Source of the DNA: Eudromia elegans
Taxonomy: Eukaryota > Chordata > Aves > Tinamiformes > Tinamidae
Length of the DNA stretch: 64,000 nt
NCBI GenBank assembly: GCA_003342815.1
Contig: PTEX01000301.1
Location: 130,268-194,267, forward strand
Direction: 5' to 3'
The notes beneath the pieces were generated by a model. That model had not been told where the DNA came from. It ran no database searches and saw only the letters and a list, made by a program, of their open reading frames with translations. The position numbers and the translations under genes are program-made. Within the stretch, counting starts at the first letter, position 1, and each line of letters starts with the position of its first letter. Shown here in pieces: positions 33,275-45,013 of this stretch.

Positions 33275-34650
33275 CCAGGCATTGCTGTGGTCAGCAGCAA
33301 AGGGGAGAAGCAGCCGCAGGCGTGGGACGGTTGATCCCTCTCTTCAGCGTTGGCTGAACCTGCCTGGGAGCTTCTTGTGAGCAGTTTCTCCAGTGCTGAA
33401 TGAGGCTTCTTCCAGGCCCCTTGGCCAACGTGATGGAGAGCCCGGATGGGAGATACCAACTTCTGCTGAGCTGGGCAGTCTGAGGAGGACCTGGGGGCTG
33501 GCCACAAACCTCCTTTGGAGGAGTTTTGTGTCCAGTGTGTCCCTCCTGCCAGGAGGAAAGTGAGGAGCCTGAAGTCAAGTCAGGAAGCCATCCCTCTACC
33601 CAACTACTTGGAAAATCCAAACTGATGCAGGAACAAAGCTGCTGTCCTGCCTTAGGGACACAGGGGAGCTGCCTCCTACTCCAGCGTGTTCTTCTGGCAC
33701 GTTTTACTGCCTGAACAGAGGAAGGCAAGCAGGGTAAGCTGTGGAAAACAAGACTGACACCTAAGAACGTTCAAGATTTCAGTGGTTTTGCAAGCTTACC
33801 TTGTCTAGGTGCCATTGCAGAGCAGATGGACGAGGGTGGACACACCAACACATCTGTTCCTATTACTTCCAGGATGCGAATCGTCCAACTGGCCAGCTTT
33901 GGACTTTGCTCCCTGCTTCCTGGTGCTTGCTATGGGTGAAAGTACTTTAGAAGACCCTGCAAGGGAGAAGTGTGCAGGACCACAGCTGATTTTGACGTGT
34001 GGTAGTTACTGGGAAGGATCGGATTACTGCCAGCGAGGGTATTTTCAGGAAGCATCAAAGACACCCCTAGAATCCATTGAAATGAAGCAAAGCAGTCTTT
34101 ATTTTCGTTATCAAAGCGATTGTTCAATATTGGCTCTTCTGAGAGTAGACTTGCCTCGAGCTTGGTCAAGGGGAGAGCCTGTGTGCTGAGCAGCAAAGAG
34201 CACATCAGGCAAAGCACTGGAGAATCTATGGACTAATCCCAAACGGCCAGAAGTTGCTCACGTGGCCGAGCACCACACGGCCCTGCTGTGTTTGTGTCGG
34301 AGGAGCAGGGGAGGAGAGACGAAGCGAGTTCACCAAGCGCACGCGCTTCGAGTCAGCGGCAGAACCCCAGCGCTTCGGCTGGAGATCCTTGGAGTTTCCA
34401 TCTCCACAACCCCCTTTTTCTTTCCTTAGGGCAAGGGAAACAGAAACCGGGATTCCCGGAGCCCTTTCTCATGCTGTCACTGGCTGGGCTTTAATCGCCT
34501 GTTTTCTCCTCCATGGATCTTAGGCCATTCTCACAGCTGAGAACAAGCAGCCCAGGAACAGCATAGGAACAAGTAGCCCCTCTCTGTGTCTGGTTGTTAA
34601 GGAGTACAAAACCCATTAAAAAAAGTATTTTCTTTTCTTAATGGCAGTTC
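33275..34650 (+). other. SNX19: SNX19 3' UTR (probable extent)
   Basis: Non-coding sequence after the TGA with no AATAAA. The first convincing poly(A) signal is ATTAAA at 34615-34620. The end is inferred from that signal. No other gene-like features are visible here; the short open frames show no family resemblance. Confidence 0.55.
34615..34620 (+). terminator. SNX19: Probable SNX19 poly(A) signal ATTAAA
   Basis: ATTAAA is followed by an A/T-rich cleavage region and, about 30 bases further on, a T/GT-rich element (TTTTGTGTGC then GGTGTT, 34650-34665). This spacing fits a vertebrate cleavage/polyadenylation site. A second ATTAAA near 34973 could be an alternative. Confidence 0.5.
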
Positions 34651-36119
34651 TTTTGTGTGCTGGTGTTCTCAGGTGAAATTAAGCACAACAGTGGCAAACT
34701 TCTGTGTTCAGGTGGGCTGAAAGTTTATTTCCTGTGGATTATTGCCTTGATAAAACAAACAGCCCACAAAAAGAAAAGCCTAATTCCCTCTTCAATACTC
34801 CCAGCAAGCTCCCTTTTCCACGGGGATTTATTTAGAAAGCTTGAGATGCTCCCTAAAGGGAGGCTGGTGAGTGCAGCTAGATATAATATGTCAATGAGAA
34901 GCCTGGCAGATCTTTGGCATATTAGATACAGAGCAGCACCTGGTTCATGAAGAGTGGGAACAGTTCTCCCATATTAAAAGTTGAAATATTTTGTTGGGGA
35001 GGGGGGAAATAATGGAGGAGGAAAAACTTGATACAATGATTGCTTGGGTCATGTGTTATTCTAGCTTAGCTCTGCCACAGAAGGATCCTGAGTGCCCGAT
35101 GCAATCCATTCCCTCCAAGTCGGTGAACATTTGTACAGCACATGATGCAGGGATCGCAGCCCGAGCCAAGTTCCCCTCTGTAATATCCACCCCGGGGTAG
35201 ATTGGTCCCTTTCCAGTGTCAACAGCCGGAGGATTAAGCATTTATCTCTGCGTAATGAATACCAGACCCAAGCAGGGTGCACTCGAGAGCACTTGCGACC
35301 GAAGCGAGGACTGAGTGTGGCTGTAGTTCTGCAGGCGAGCTGGGGCACAGGGACCATGTTTAGGTTGTACTGCATGGGTAGGTGTTGTCTGACTGACGTG
35401 TGCCTTGTAGGAGAGCATCAGGCTCCCTCAACGAGGGTGAACGTGCTCATTATAGCCCCTTTCCTACTAAGAGAGCCTTGGAAGAGTAAAATCGGGATGC
35501 TGCGCCTCGCCATGTTTTGGAGTTAAATATAAAATCCAGGTTTTGGCACTGGAGGCTTTCTTGAAATAAATCAATGCCATTATGCAGGCCACGTTCCAGT
35601 TCAGGTAATTGTACTCCTACCTTAATGCTGCTCCCTGTCTCCGCTGGATATGCAATACTTTAATTCCTGTCTTGGACCTTGCTTATTGCGTTACAATTAT
35701 GTATTTTCTTTCTCCTTTGAGCACAGCTCGGCATAGCATTAGCAGACTGGCTAGTGCACAAGAGGCTAAAATAGGCGAGAGGAACCTGCCTTGTCTGGGC
35801 CTGACCGCGTCCTGGAGCATCCCTTCTGACTTGCAAGCCTGTTGAGCTGAGAAAAAGAGGGTACCAAATAATTATAGGAAATGTTATAGTCTTATTCAAC
35901 GTGTAGTAGACAGGCTAGAAACCTGCTAGCTTCTTTTTTGAGTGTTGGAGGATGTGTTAATGGGAGAAACCCAGGCTCTTGTGATCCGTGACCAATACTA
36001 AGGCTTTGAGTATCCAGTCTCCTTTTTTTGAGAGTTCCCTTGTCCTCATCGGTGGCTCCCCGGCCTCTGCATCCTCCCCAATTGATGCATTGGGTTTTTT
36101 CTTTTCTTTTTCTCCTTTT

Positions 36120-36310
36120 TAGAGCCGTCTTCCTTCCTCAGCCTCTCGAGGCCGCGCTCTCCATCTCCCAACCTCGCTGAAAAGGCCGCTCGAGGCCTCC
36201 TCGAGCACCCCGGCATCCTTCTTTCCTGTTCCCAGGCCTCTCGCCGCCTCCGTGGCCCTCGAGGACAAGGGCGTCTGCGGGACCATCACGAGGAAGGACA
36301 GCAGGGGTGA
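36120..36310 (+). other. CpG-rich exon-like segment
   Basis: A long pyrimidine tract (TTTTCTTTTCTTTTTCTCC) leads to an AG at 36121-36122. The 184 bases that follow are CpG-rich with several CTCGAG palindromes and end at G|GTGAGG (GT at 36307). Two forward frames stay open across it, so openness is not evidence of coding. It could be a non-coding or untranslated exon, or chance. Confidence 0.2.
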
Positions 36311-36489
36311 GGATCAAAGACCACAAACCTCCATTAAATAATAGCGCCCGCCACTTCTGCTGGCTGCCGCATCTGGCAGGGCCTCATTAACCTTCTGTTT
36401 CCCCCTCCTTCAGCCCCTCAAAAACCAACAGAGCCAAACACAACAAGTAGCCCCCGGTGAAGAGGGCTGGAGTGTGTCTGCTTCGTAGG

Positions 36490-36770
36490 AGAAAGCAGCT
36501 AAAGCCACTTCACGTTGATTGTGCTTGAAGATGGAGCCCTTTGAATGCCCCTTCCTTCCTCCTCTCGCAGCCTTCCTTTCTGCCTCTTGTTGGGCTCCTT
36601 CCGCTCTGCTCCTTTCTCCTCTTTGTCCCGTGAGAATGAGTCCTTTAATCCCCTTGGTCCGCAGATTAAAGCTGTTAGAGCTTAAGCGAAATAAGCAAAA
36701 TTTGCTTATTTTGACGGGCAAAGGACGAGCGTGTCCTTCATAAGTCCTGCTTGATTTACCACTGTCGGGT
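36490..36770. promoter_or_regulatory. Palindrome-bearing motif island
   Basis: Contains CACGTTGATTGTGC, GAGTCCTTTAATCCCC, the imperfect TTAAAGCT..AGCTTAA pair and the 23-nt palindrome at 36689-36711. AT-rich core in a GC-rich block, directly upstream of a CpG island. Confidence 0.38.
36689..36711 (+). repeat. 23-nt palindrome (11-bp arms, single-base centre)
   Basis: Arms AAATAAGCAAA and TTTGCTTATTT flank one A. It lies 450 bases upstream of an isolated CpG island and directly after an imperfect inverted TTAAAGCT..AGCTTAA pair at 36666-36685. Each arm holds a FOX/POU-like half-site. Confidence 0.9.
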
Positions 36771-37149
36771 TCTGCAGAAAGAGGTGGGTGACGCCGTGCG
36801 AGATTTCCCATCCTGAGCATCTTCAACAGCCCGGGGCTGTCGAGTCCCTTCACGCCACCTCGTCGCTTCCCCAAGGCCAAGGCAGAGCATTCAATAAGTC
36901 AAAAAGAAAAGCAGCAAAATTGCTTTCGGGGCAATAACTCCGCGTGTTTAGCTCTCCCCGGTTGGGAACCTGTTGTTTGGGGGCAAAAGTCCCCCCGCTC
37001 ACCCCGCTGGCCGGTAATGAAAGACCAAGCGGGCGCTGGCCCCCGTACGTGTGAACCACGTCCCGCCATTCCAGGCCTCTTCTTTCTCTTTGTGTGGGCC
37101 CGAGGGTCCCCTGGGGGCCCCCAGAGGCCTTTTTAAGAGGATATGGGTA

Positions 37150-37400
37150 ATGAAAAAGCCCCGGGGGGCGGCGGGGCACAAAAGACCATATGAAAGCGCG
37201 CCGGGCGAGCGCGGGCCGCGCTCAGGGCCGGAGGAGCCGCGTGAAGAAGTCCGGCGGTGGCCGCGGCCCGGCCGGTCTCCTCAGCAACCGCCGCGGCCGG
37301 GCCCGTCTCGCATATCCGCCTTGAGCCTCGCGGTTGCTGGGGTGAAAGGGCCTCTTCGTCTCCGCGGGGAGAGCTGGATGAATCCTGGCCTCGGGAGCCG
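37150..37400. promoter_or_regulatory. Isolated CpG island about 3.9 kb after SNX19
   Basis: CpG-dense sequence (GCGCGCCGGGCGAGCGCGGG, then CCGCGGCCCGGCCGG and CCGCCGCGGCCGGG) surrounded by ordinary DNA. It is the only strong CpG island outside the SNX19 promoter. It could start an unannotated transcript or be an enhancer-type island. No start codon with a convincing protein follows. Confidence 0.45.
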
Positions 37401-38540
37401 CTTTTGGGTTTTCCTCCCCCTCGCCCTTCATTATGGCTTTTAATTCCGGGCCGCGGGCGGGAGGGAGCAATGAGGCTGGGGACATGGGGGAAAGGGAGCC
37501 CCTCGCCGTAGGGAAGGGCCTCGGGCGCTGGGTTAGAGGCCCCAGCTTCATGGGAAGTGCTTGGTGTCTACAATGCTCTTGTGGCACCTCAACGAGCAAG
37601 CCCATGGCTTGGCCTTCCCATCTTGACCAGCCCATGAGGCTGGAAAGTTGAGGGAAGGAGCCTTTTTGTGCCGTAATTCATCTCGAGAATTTATCTCCTT
37701 CGTTGTGAAGAGTCTCTGCTGTGCATTGACCTTCCCCTGCGTGAAGCTCTTGCTTGGACCTTGACTGTTGTGCATGGATGGAGAGGTTGGAGGTGGATGG
37801 AGCTGGATGTGGAGGCGGATGGAGACCCAACATCCCTCCAAAGGGGATCAGGGACGTGTTGGACCTGTCTGGATGGGAAGCAGCCGAGCTGCAAGGTCTG
37901 ATTTGTGCCCACCCTTTTTTCTAGCCGTATAAGCCAAGGGACCTGCGGAGTCCCTTGGGTCCTGGGTCTTCTTCTTAACCAGACTGCCTCAATGTGAGGT
38001 GCAGATTCGCTTCTGCTCCACCTGTGCTGCAGGATTCGCTCCTGGAGACGGTCCTGAAGACAATCCTGGAGATCCCATTGCTCATCCCTGGCTGGTTTCC
38101 CTGGCTCACAGCAGAAGCCACAAGAGGGAGCTTCGGGGCCATTGCTTTTATTCCAGGGACAAGCAAAGTCACAAGATGGTGCTGTTGTCCCAACCATCAC
38201 CAAGCAGCAAGGGACAGTTTCCAGAGGTTGGAAGGGGACAAGGACGCTGCCTCTGTCCTGCATCTCCTCCCGCCACCACACTGCCCTGTGAGCTCAGTCC
38301 AAGCCCCATTTCCCAGGTGAATTCCTTTTTTTTTCTCCCGCATTTCAGCCCGTTTCCAGCCTCGCAGCGGGGTGAAGCCAGGGCTCTGTGAGGTTTTTCT
38401 TGGAAAAAGTCAGCGGACGAGTGAACTGCAAGAGGCACGTGCCTGGGAACGTGGCTGCACATGCGGATCTGCCCTTCTGCAGTGTCCTCAGATGATGTCC
38501 CGGCCGTGGGGATGAAGAGTCTGCATCTGTGCGGGGTCAG

Positions 38541-38566
38541 TTATTTATTTAAATTATTTATTTAAA
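38541..38566 (+). repeat. Perfect 13-bp tandem duplication
   Basis: TTATTTATTTAAA occurs twice with no mismatch. Each copy contains overlapping ATTTA pentamers. Isolated in otherwise moderate-GC sequence. Confidence 0.85.
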
Positions 38567-38569
38567 GAC

Positions 38570-41500
38570 CCTGTGCTCTACAGGGACATTAACCTCATGA
38601 TGAGACTGCTCCTCAGGGCAGGGATTAGGGGACGGGAGAGGATGGAGATGTCCCCTTCCCCAGGGGACACAGGTGTTGCCAAGCACAGCAAGGTTGAGTA
38701 GGTCCAACTCTTGTCCATGCCTCCCAGGCGGGAAGCCTGGAATGGGAACACGTTTTTTCCCATGGAAGACCCACCGAAACTGGTACCTTCCCACAGAGGG
38801 CTTTGATTTCCGCGTATCGGCATTTTCCGATGAGAAACCATCCCATCGGAAAATTCCCAACCAGCAAAGAGAGGCTCCCCAGTGAACGCGAGGAGGGATA
38901 CGGTCACGCACGGGGGCAACTTAATGCTGCTGGAGTCGCGTGTCTAGGGTTTCTGAGCAAAGAGCGAGCAAGTGCAGCCATCAAGGGCAAGGCTATGAGG
39001 TCCTGCAGCTCGGAGCTGTACAGATGGACCCCCTGAAGCCTCCTTCCCGTTTTCTCAGCACGTTCCCCATGATATTTCCCATTTCTCTTCATCCAGGTGT
39101 CTCTGCTTGCTGCGCAGGCAGAGGCTGCAGCTTGCGAGCGATGGAGATGGAAGCGGGAGCACAAATAGGAGCTGCTCATCCTGTGTCCAGACACCTCAAG
39201 CGGGTTCTTAGCGAGACCTGGGCAAGAGCAGGAGCCTTTAGAGCAGAATTAGTTTGTTTAATCCGCCACTCTCTGGAGCGGGTCTTTTGGTGTCTTCCTT
39301 TGCCCTGACTCCCTTCCCGATGGTCATCCCTCTGGGAGAGGTTCATGAGTCCCTTTGCGGGGCCTGCACTCCTCACGTGTTTTGTCTGGAAGTTTGCTCT
39401 GTTTTTCTGGCTAAGGGGGCCCAGGGTCTGGAAGTGGAGCGGCTTTTATGGGAACCCAAGTCCCCTTTTGACACTACTTCCTTGTGCTTAAATTACAGGT
39501 TGAGTTACAGACACGAACGTTTTCTGCTTGGCTATCTTTCACTGTCAAAGGGGATTAGGCCAGTGATTATTTACATGCACCTCTATTACACGGAGTCTGT
39601 TTCTTTTCTTTCTCTCTCTCTTTTTTCTCTATGTAGCTCTACATAATGTGTAAACATTGACTAAAACCCTCCCAGGACCAAGCGAGTAAATTGACTTCTC
39701 TCATCCTCTTGCATGGGGACAGCCGCCCATCTCTAGTGCCTTTGGAGACCGAATATTTGGTGTGACGGGCCAATATTTTGCTCTAGGGCAGCTCCTCTGG
39801 AGCTTTGGCTGTTCCCCAGGAAGCTGGGAGGTTTTTGAGAGCCCAACAGGCATGACTTTTTAAAGGGATTTTTGATAGAAGTCCCATTTACTTCTTTATT
39901 TGGCTTGGGAGCCTTCGGTGGAACGGATTTCTTTACATATCCTTGAGTGTTATTTGATTAAGGTTATGACTGCTAATAAACACTCTGAGTCTCTTCTCCT
40001 TCCCCAGCACTTTTAATTCAGGATAACTCCGTGGCCAACACGGGATTCCACCTTTTTCTATTGCCACAAGGGCCTGGATGGCAAATTGGGCTCCTCTTTC
40101 ATCAGCTCATCGGTGTGCAGCTCATGGCAGGGAAGTCTGCCCTGATGTCTTCCAGCTTTATGTTGTAAGAGAAACTAGAAACGGGAGGAGAGCCAGGGGT
40201 GATTCTGGCACGAGAACCACTTGACTTCCCTTTCCTCCGGGCTGCCATTTACAATCGCAAATTCTTCTGTAAAACAGCTATGAGAGGAGCAGATATTGCA
40301 CAGGAGTAAGGAGGAGCACTCTGCTCTGCTTGTGATCTGGGAGTGTGTTTCTTAGGATGGTCTTTTCCTGTGTAAAAAACTTTTATTTTAAAATATTCTT
40401 GAATTCTCAGGAATCGAAGCAGAAATCCTACAGACATGCCAGCTACCAGCATCACTAGTGCTCTTAACCCATGATTAGACTCTTCTAATAAGTGAAGGAT
40501 AGTTAAAAGCAGTGACCTGTGGATTAAATAGGCAGTGAGGATAATGATGGGATCCCTTTGAAACCCACACTGGGCCACCTTGGATAAGAGACGTGCAGAT
40601 GGTTGGGCTTGATGACAACAGCACTACCAGTTTATTTGAACTAGGGCCTTTATAGGGAGACGTGTTTGTTTTCACAGACCGCACATTATTAACTAATCCT
40701 AGACTTTATTTTTATAGTGGCATCGTGCGCAACTTCCCATTCTCCCCCTTTTTTCTACCCGAACCTCTTGTTTTAATGTCCATCCTTCTTGTTTTAATGG
40801 ATGAAGTTATCAATGCCGAGCGTCTAGATAGCCTTGAGTTTGGGTTGTCTAGAGCTGCGAAGCTTCAAGCTAACAGACCTGCAGTTCTAACAACTTATGT
40901 AGAATTGTTGTATTTTTAAGTGCCTTTCTGGAAGAAACAGCTTTAAATTGGAATCAGCTCCAAGGCCCGTCTTGCCTGGGACACCTCCCTGGATGCAGAA
41001 GGGATGGAAGGAGCTACCTTCAAGGCTATGCAACCCAACCACGCTCTTGCTGACGTGCCTGCCGTGTGAGTCACCCCCATTCCCAATGGATACGGGCAAG
41101 GGCGGAGAGGGGAAGGAGGAAGCCGGGCATAGCCGTGATCTTCCTGTTGTTCCAGGTGTTGCAGGAGCCTGTTCTGCTCGTCCGGCTTGGGGAAGCGGTT
41201 GTTTAGGGACCTCGTTTGTGCTGTGCCAGCTGCTGTCGCTGCTGATTGCTTTAATTAAGCAGTTGTGCTCTTGAGCTTCTGCTCTGGTGCTCCAGTTGTT
41301 TTCAGGGTGCACTATGGCTTGGTGAACATATGGGTGATGGGAGATGTCGTTTATTGGTTAAACAGAAGCCTGCAAATGCCCTGAAAGCACCAAGCTGGTA
41401 ATTTACACGCTTGAGTTGTTATGATATTAAAATGCTCCATGAGAAATGATAGCAGTGTAGTCAAGAGCAGGTCTTTCTGCACGGAGAGGAGCCTTGTGCT

Positions 41501-44500
41501 GCTTGCTGCCCGGCACAGCGTGCCGAGAGCATCCCCAGGCCTGTACCATGAGCTTGAACAGGGCTCGGTGATGCCTGGAGGGGAGGCTCCAGCCTTCACT
41601 TTGGCACCGGTCCCAGGCAGGATGGGGGTCGTTCCGCTTGCCCTGAGCTGCATTCAAAGCAATGGTCTAGGTGCGAAAAAAATCCCCGGTCCCTTGGCTC
41701 TGCAGTCCCACCCATTGTATTTTTTAAAATCTTCTTAACGATCTGTCGTTCTGGCCCAGGCTCACTTGGTGATTTAAGGATAACAAAGAGCCCAGGATGG
41801 CCAGGCAGAGGGAAAGGAGCGAGGGGGCTCTCTGCTCTTTTATTGTATGTATTTCTTCTCCCGCAGCCTGCGCTTTAGTTGTTTTCAGCCCCGCAGTGAT
41901 GTCTAACAGCTGGCCCGGCCATCATCCTGCTCGTGTTGCTGTGCGCCGCGGAGAGGAGGGAGCGGGGGGACTTGGCAAAGAGGCAGCGGAGCCGGAGCCA
42001 CGGATGAGCTCAGAGCGGGAAGGAGAGCGGCTTGGATGGGAGAAGCCGGAGCTGTTTTCCAAGCAAGAGCCTCGCTGCCTTCACTAGAGCCAGGCCCTGA
42101 GCAGGTGCTGTGGGTGCTTTGCCCTTGCCTGGTGCTCTTCTATTGCCCGTTCTTGGGGTGAGGAAGAGCATGGTAAGCGCTGCCCCTCGGCCTGATTCCC
42201 ACGGTGCTTCATCACGGGTCTGGCGCTCAGCTCGGCTCACCAGGCTCCATCTCCCTCTCCAGGGCATGCTGGCTCTAGGGCTCTCTCGCTTTCCTGGAGG
42301 GTCCTGGAGGCCTCGTTTGAGATGGAATCGCCAGCGAGTCCCGAGGAGATGCTGATCATGCGTCGCAGGATGCTCTCCAGGACTCTTTCCCTCCCTCTAG
42401 ATGGGGGCCCATCAATGTGTCATGCACCCAGCCCCTTGCAGCGCTCTACAGCACCAGGTGGGCACCCGAGGTGGTGGCTGCACGTGGGTGCTGTCCCTCT
42501 GCACGCATGGAGCTGCAGCTGGGACAGCGTGGAGCTGTCCTGGGAATGCCATCCTGCCCTGTGAGCGCATTTGTGCCACCAAGCACTGCTTGTGGTCGAG
42601 GTTTTGGTTGCCCACCCAAACCAGGGTTCGTCTGCTGCTTCATTTGGCAGAGGAGAAGCTCCTGGTGACCATAACAAAAGCAGTGAATGGCCTGGGAGAA
42701 GGAGCCTTGATTCTCCTACGTGCTGCACAAACACAGTAGTGAGCTGAGCACTTAAATTAAGACAGATGAGCGCGGTGTTTACAGCAGGGCCAGATCTGTG
42801 CTCTCCTCTCGCTCGCTGCTATAAACATCGCCAATGCCTTAAGCTGTCTGGCATGCAGCTCTTCCTCCCCAGATAGAGAGGAGGAATCTTAATGGCATGA
42901 CATTGAGGAAGGCTTTGGCACCATCACAGCCGTCTCCTGCAACGTGGTGGAAGTAGCCCTGGGCCTCCACGCTTTTCCTCACAGTCAACTCGGTTTTCTA
43001 TATGGTGGAAGGGTGCTGAGAAAGCTGGAATCCATGCAAACTGTTTCCATTGAGCTCTTGATTGCGCCAAGGTATGGCCCGGGATGGATGATGTCCCGTC
43101 CGTTCCTCTGGAATACCTCGTGGATCTTGGTCCCAGCTGTGAGCAATTTATTTTGGGCATAATCAGCTAATACTTTGGTGAAGCCCTTTGAAGACGTGCA
43201 GCGTCCTCAAATGCTGAGTATTGTTTCATTATTATTGCTATCTCACATGTCTACGTAGCTGAACTACTGTCAGACATCCTCGCTTAAGAACCTCTTTGGT
43301 GTCTGGATCTTTTCCGTAAAGGCAGATTTTTGGCAAAGGGGATGCTAGAATGATATAATAAGAGCTTGCAGTTATATAGGACCTGTCATCTGAGGCTCTC
43401 AACATGTTTTACAGGCACTCGTGAGGTCTCGCCACCTGGTAAAGCTGTCTGCCTTTCTGTGCGTGGCCTGACGTGGGGACCGTGTCCCTACCGTGTCCCT
43501 GACCTCACAGGGAGCCCCTTCCAAAAGGATATGGCCAGTGCAACCCTCTGTGCTCTTCTTTTTGTCTTGGGAAGCTTCTGGATGGCATTTTCTGCCACGT
43601 ACAGGATTCACTGAAGGGATACAGGATGCAAAGGAAGGATGGGAAAGGAGAGTGGGAGTGACTTTGGACCTGGTGCAAGGTTGGTGCAAGCTTAGCGCGA
43701 GCTTCCCGACCCCCGGGTGCCCGAGGTGTGATTTACGGGCTTTGCTTTTGCTTTTCTCTTGCAGAGAGAAAGGAGCCTGCCCGGAGGCCAGCGATCAGCA
43801 CAAATCCTCCTTGCCCGGCCGGAGTGCCAGGTAGTGTCAGTCGGAGCGGGTCCCTATGTGTCGGGGAGCAGCTTTTCCTCTCCTGGGGCTGTTCAGACAA
43901 GCTGCTGTCAGTCCCCAGCCTTTATCAGCAACGAAAGCACTTCAAAATCAACAGGGAGATATTAGGAGTTATAATCGTGTGGTTCCAGTGGGTCGTCCAT
44001 CATGTCTTGGACACAAAGGTCTGGTGTGGAGGGCTTGCAACGCTGTTCATCGCCCAGAGACAACATCTAGCCTGCAAGCACTAGGAGAATGAACTGGCAC
44101 CATGAGCCTGATGGGTACTGAACCCAGGGATGGTGCTGGAGGGGGGAAATATCCTCTTGTCCCTTCTTCAAGCAGTGAAAACTCCGCCTGATAACCAGGC
44201 ATTAGGAGCGGGGTGGAAGCTTCCCTAAATGGCCATCCCTTGGGCCCGGGATTAGGCTGCCTACATGGAGAACTATAGGGGCTGCTACCATGTGCAGCGT
44301 GTTTATCCTCTGAATGTGCTTGTTAAGCTGGAGATAAGGCTGTTTCCCTAAAGGCTGCAGATAGAAGTGAAGGCTGCTCGCTGCCCTAAAGGCTCTGGGG
44401 ACCCTTTGGCTCCTGTTCAGGCTTTCCTGGGACTTCTGAATTGCTCCTAAGCATCCATCTTCTCTCTGTGTGCAGGCGCAAGGACTCAAATGACATCTAA

Positions 44501-44960
44501 GCTGGCTAAATTTGGCCCTTACATTGCCCAAGGTGAGATGTAAATGCCCAGCAGCAGTGTAGAAATGTGCCCTCCGAGGGGTTTTGGAGCCATCAAAGCA
44601 TCCTAGAGTTTCTCTGGATCTTTAAAGCGCCATCTGTGACCATTAAGGCCAAACCTGAAGCCATTCTGCTCCCTGGTTTTTGCTCTCCTTGTCTGTTCTA
44701 GCCCTGGGAGATGTGCCAGGTCTGGAAATGAAGTCACTTCTGACATGGCTGCTCCCCCCAGAAGGAGGCTCTGAAAATTCCCATTGTAATTAAAACTGGT
44801 CATTTTATTTTTCGTCAAAAAAACATGTTATAATCTTGGCCCTGCCTCATCCCTCCCAGCTGTCCTCGAATTAAAAAGGGAGAAGGAAAATAAAAAAGAC
44901 ACTGGCACTGCAAGACTTTTTTTTTTTCCTTTATGGCACAGATTTTATTGCTTGGGATTC
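38570..44960. other. Intergenic, no recognised gene
   Basis: Low-CpG intergenic sequence. One possible SINE fragment lies at 43,345. Two splice-site-bounded open segments, at 42263-42457 and 43765-43830, are discussed as findings but not called as exons. Nothing else supportable. Confidence 0.5.
43345..43440 (+). repeat. Possible old amniote SINE fragment
   Basis: AGGACCTGTCATCTGAGGCT, then CTCAACATGTTTTACAGGCA, resembles the amniote interspersed motif 'CATCTGAGGATCTCAAAGCACTTTACAAAC'. The match is partial and judged by eye. Confidence 0.35.
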
Positions 44961-44964
44961 AGCA

Positions 44965-45013
44965 CATTGACAGGCTATAAAATCTTATTGAAAACAGATA
45001 CAGCCTGTCAGTG
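44965..45013 (+). repeat. Inverted repeat, 12-bp arms with 25-nt loop
   Basis: CATTGACAGGCT at 44965-44976 and AGCCTGTCAGTG at 45002-45013 pair at 11 of 12 positions (the other can be G-U in RNA). The loop is AT-rich. The stem is too short for a normal pre-miRNA unless the flanks also pair. Confidence 0.7.

Noticed and set aside
41867-42172. Possible exon between acceptor TTCTTCTCCCGCAG and donor ATG|GTAAGC
   Set aside because: Good splice sites, but the frame through it has a stop at 42085-42087 and it ends in phase 0, which does not match the phase-1 start of the next open segment.
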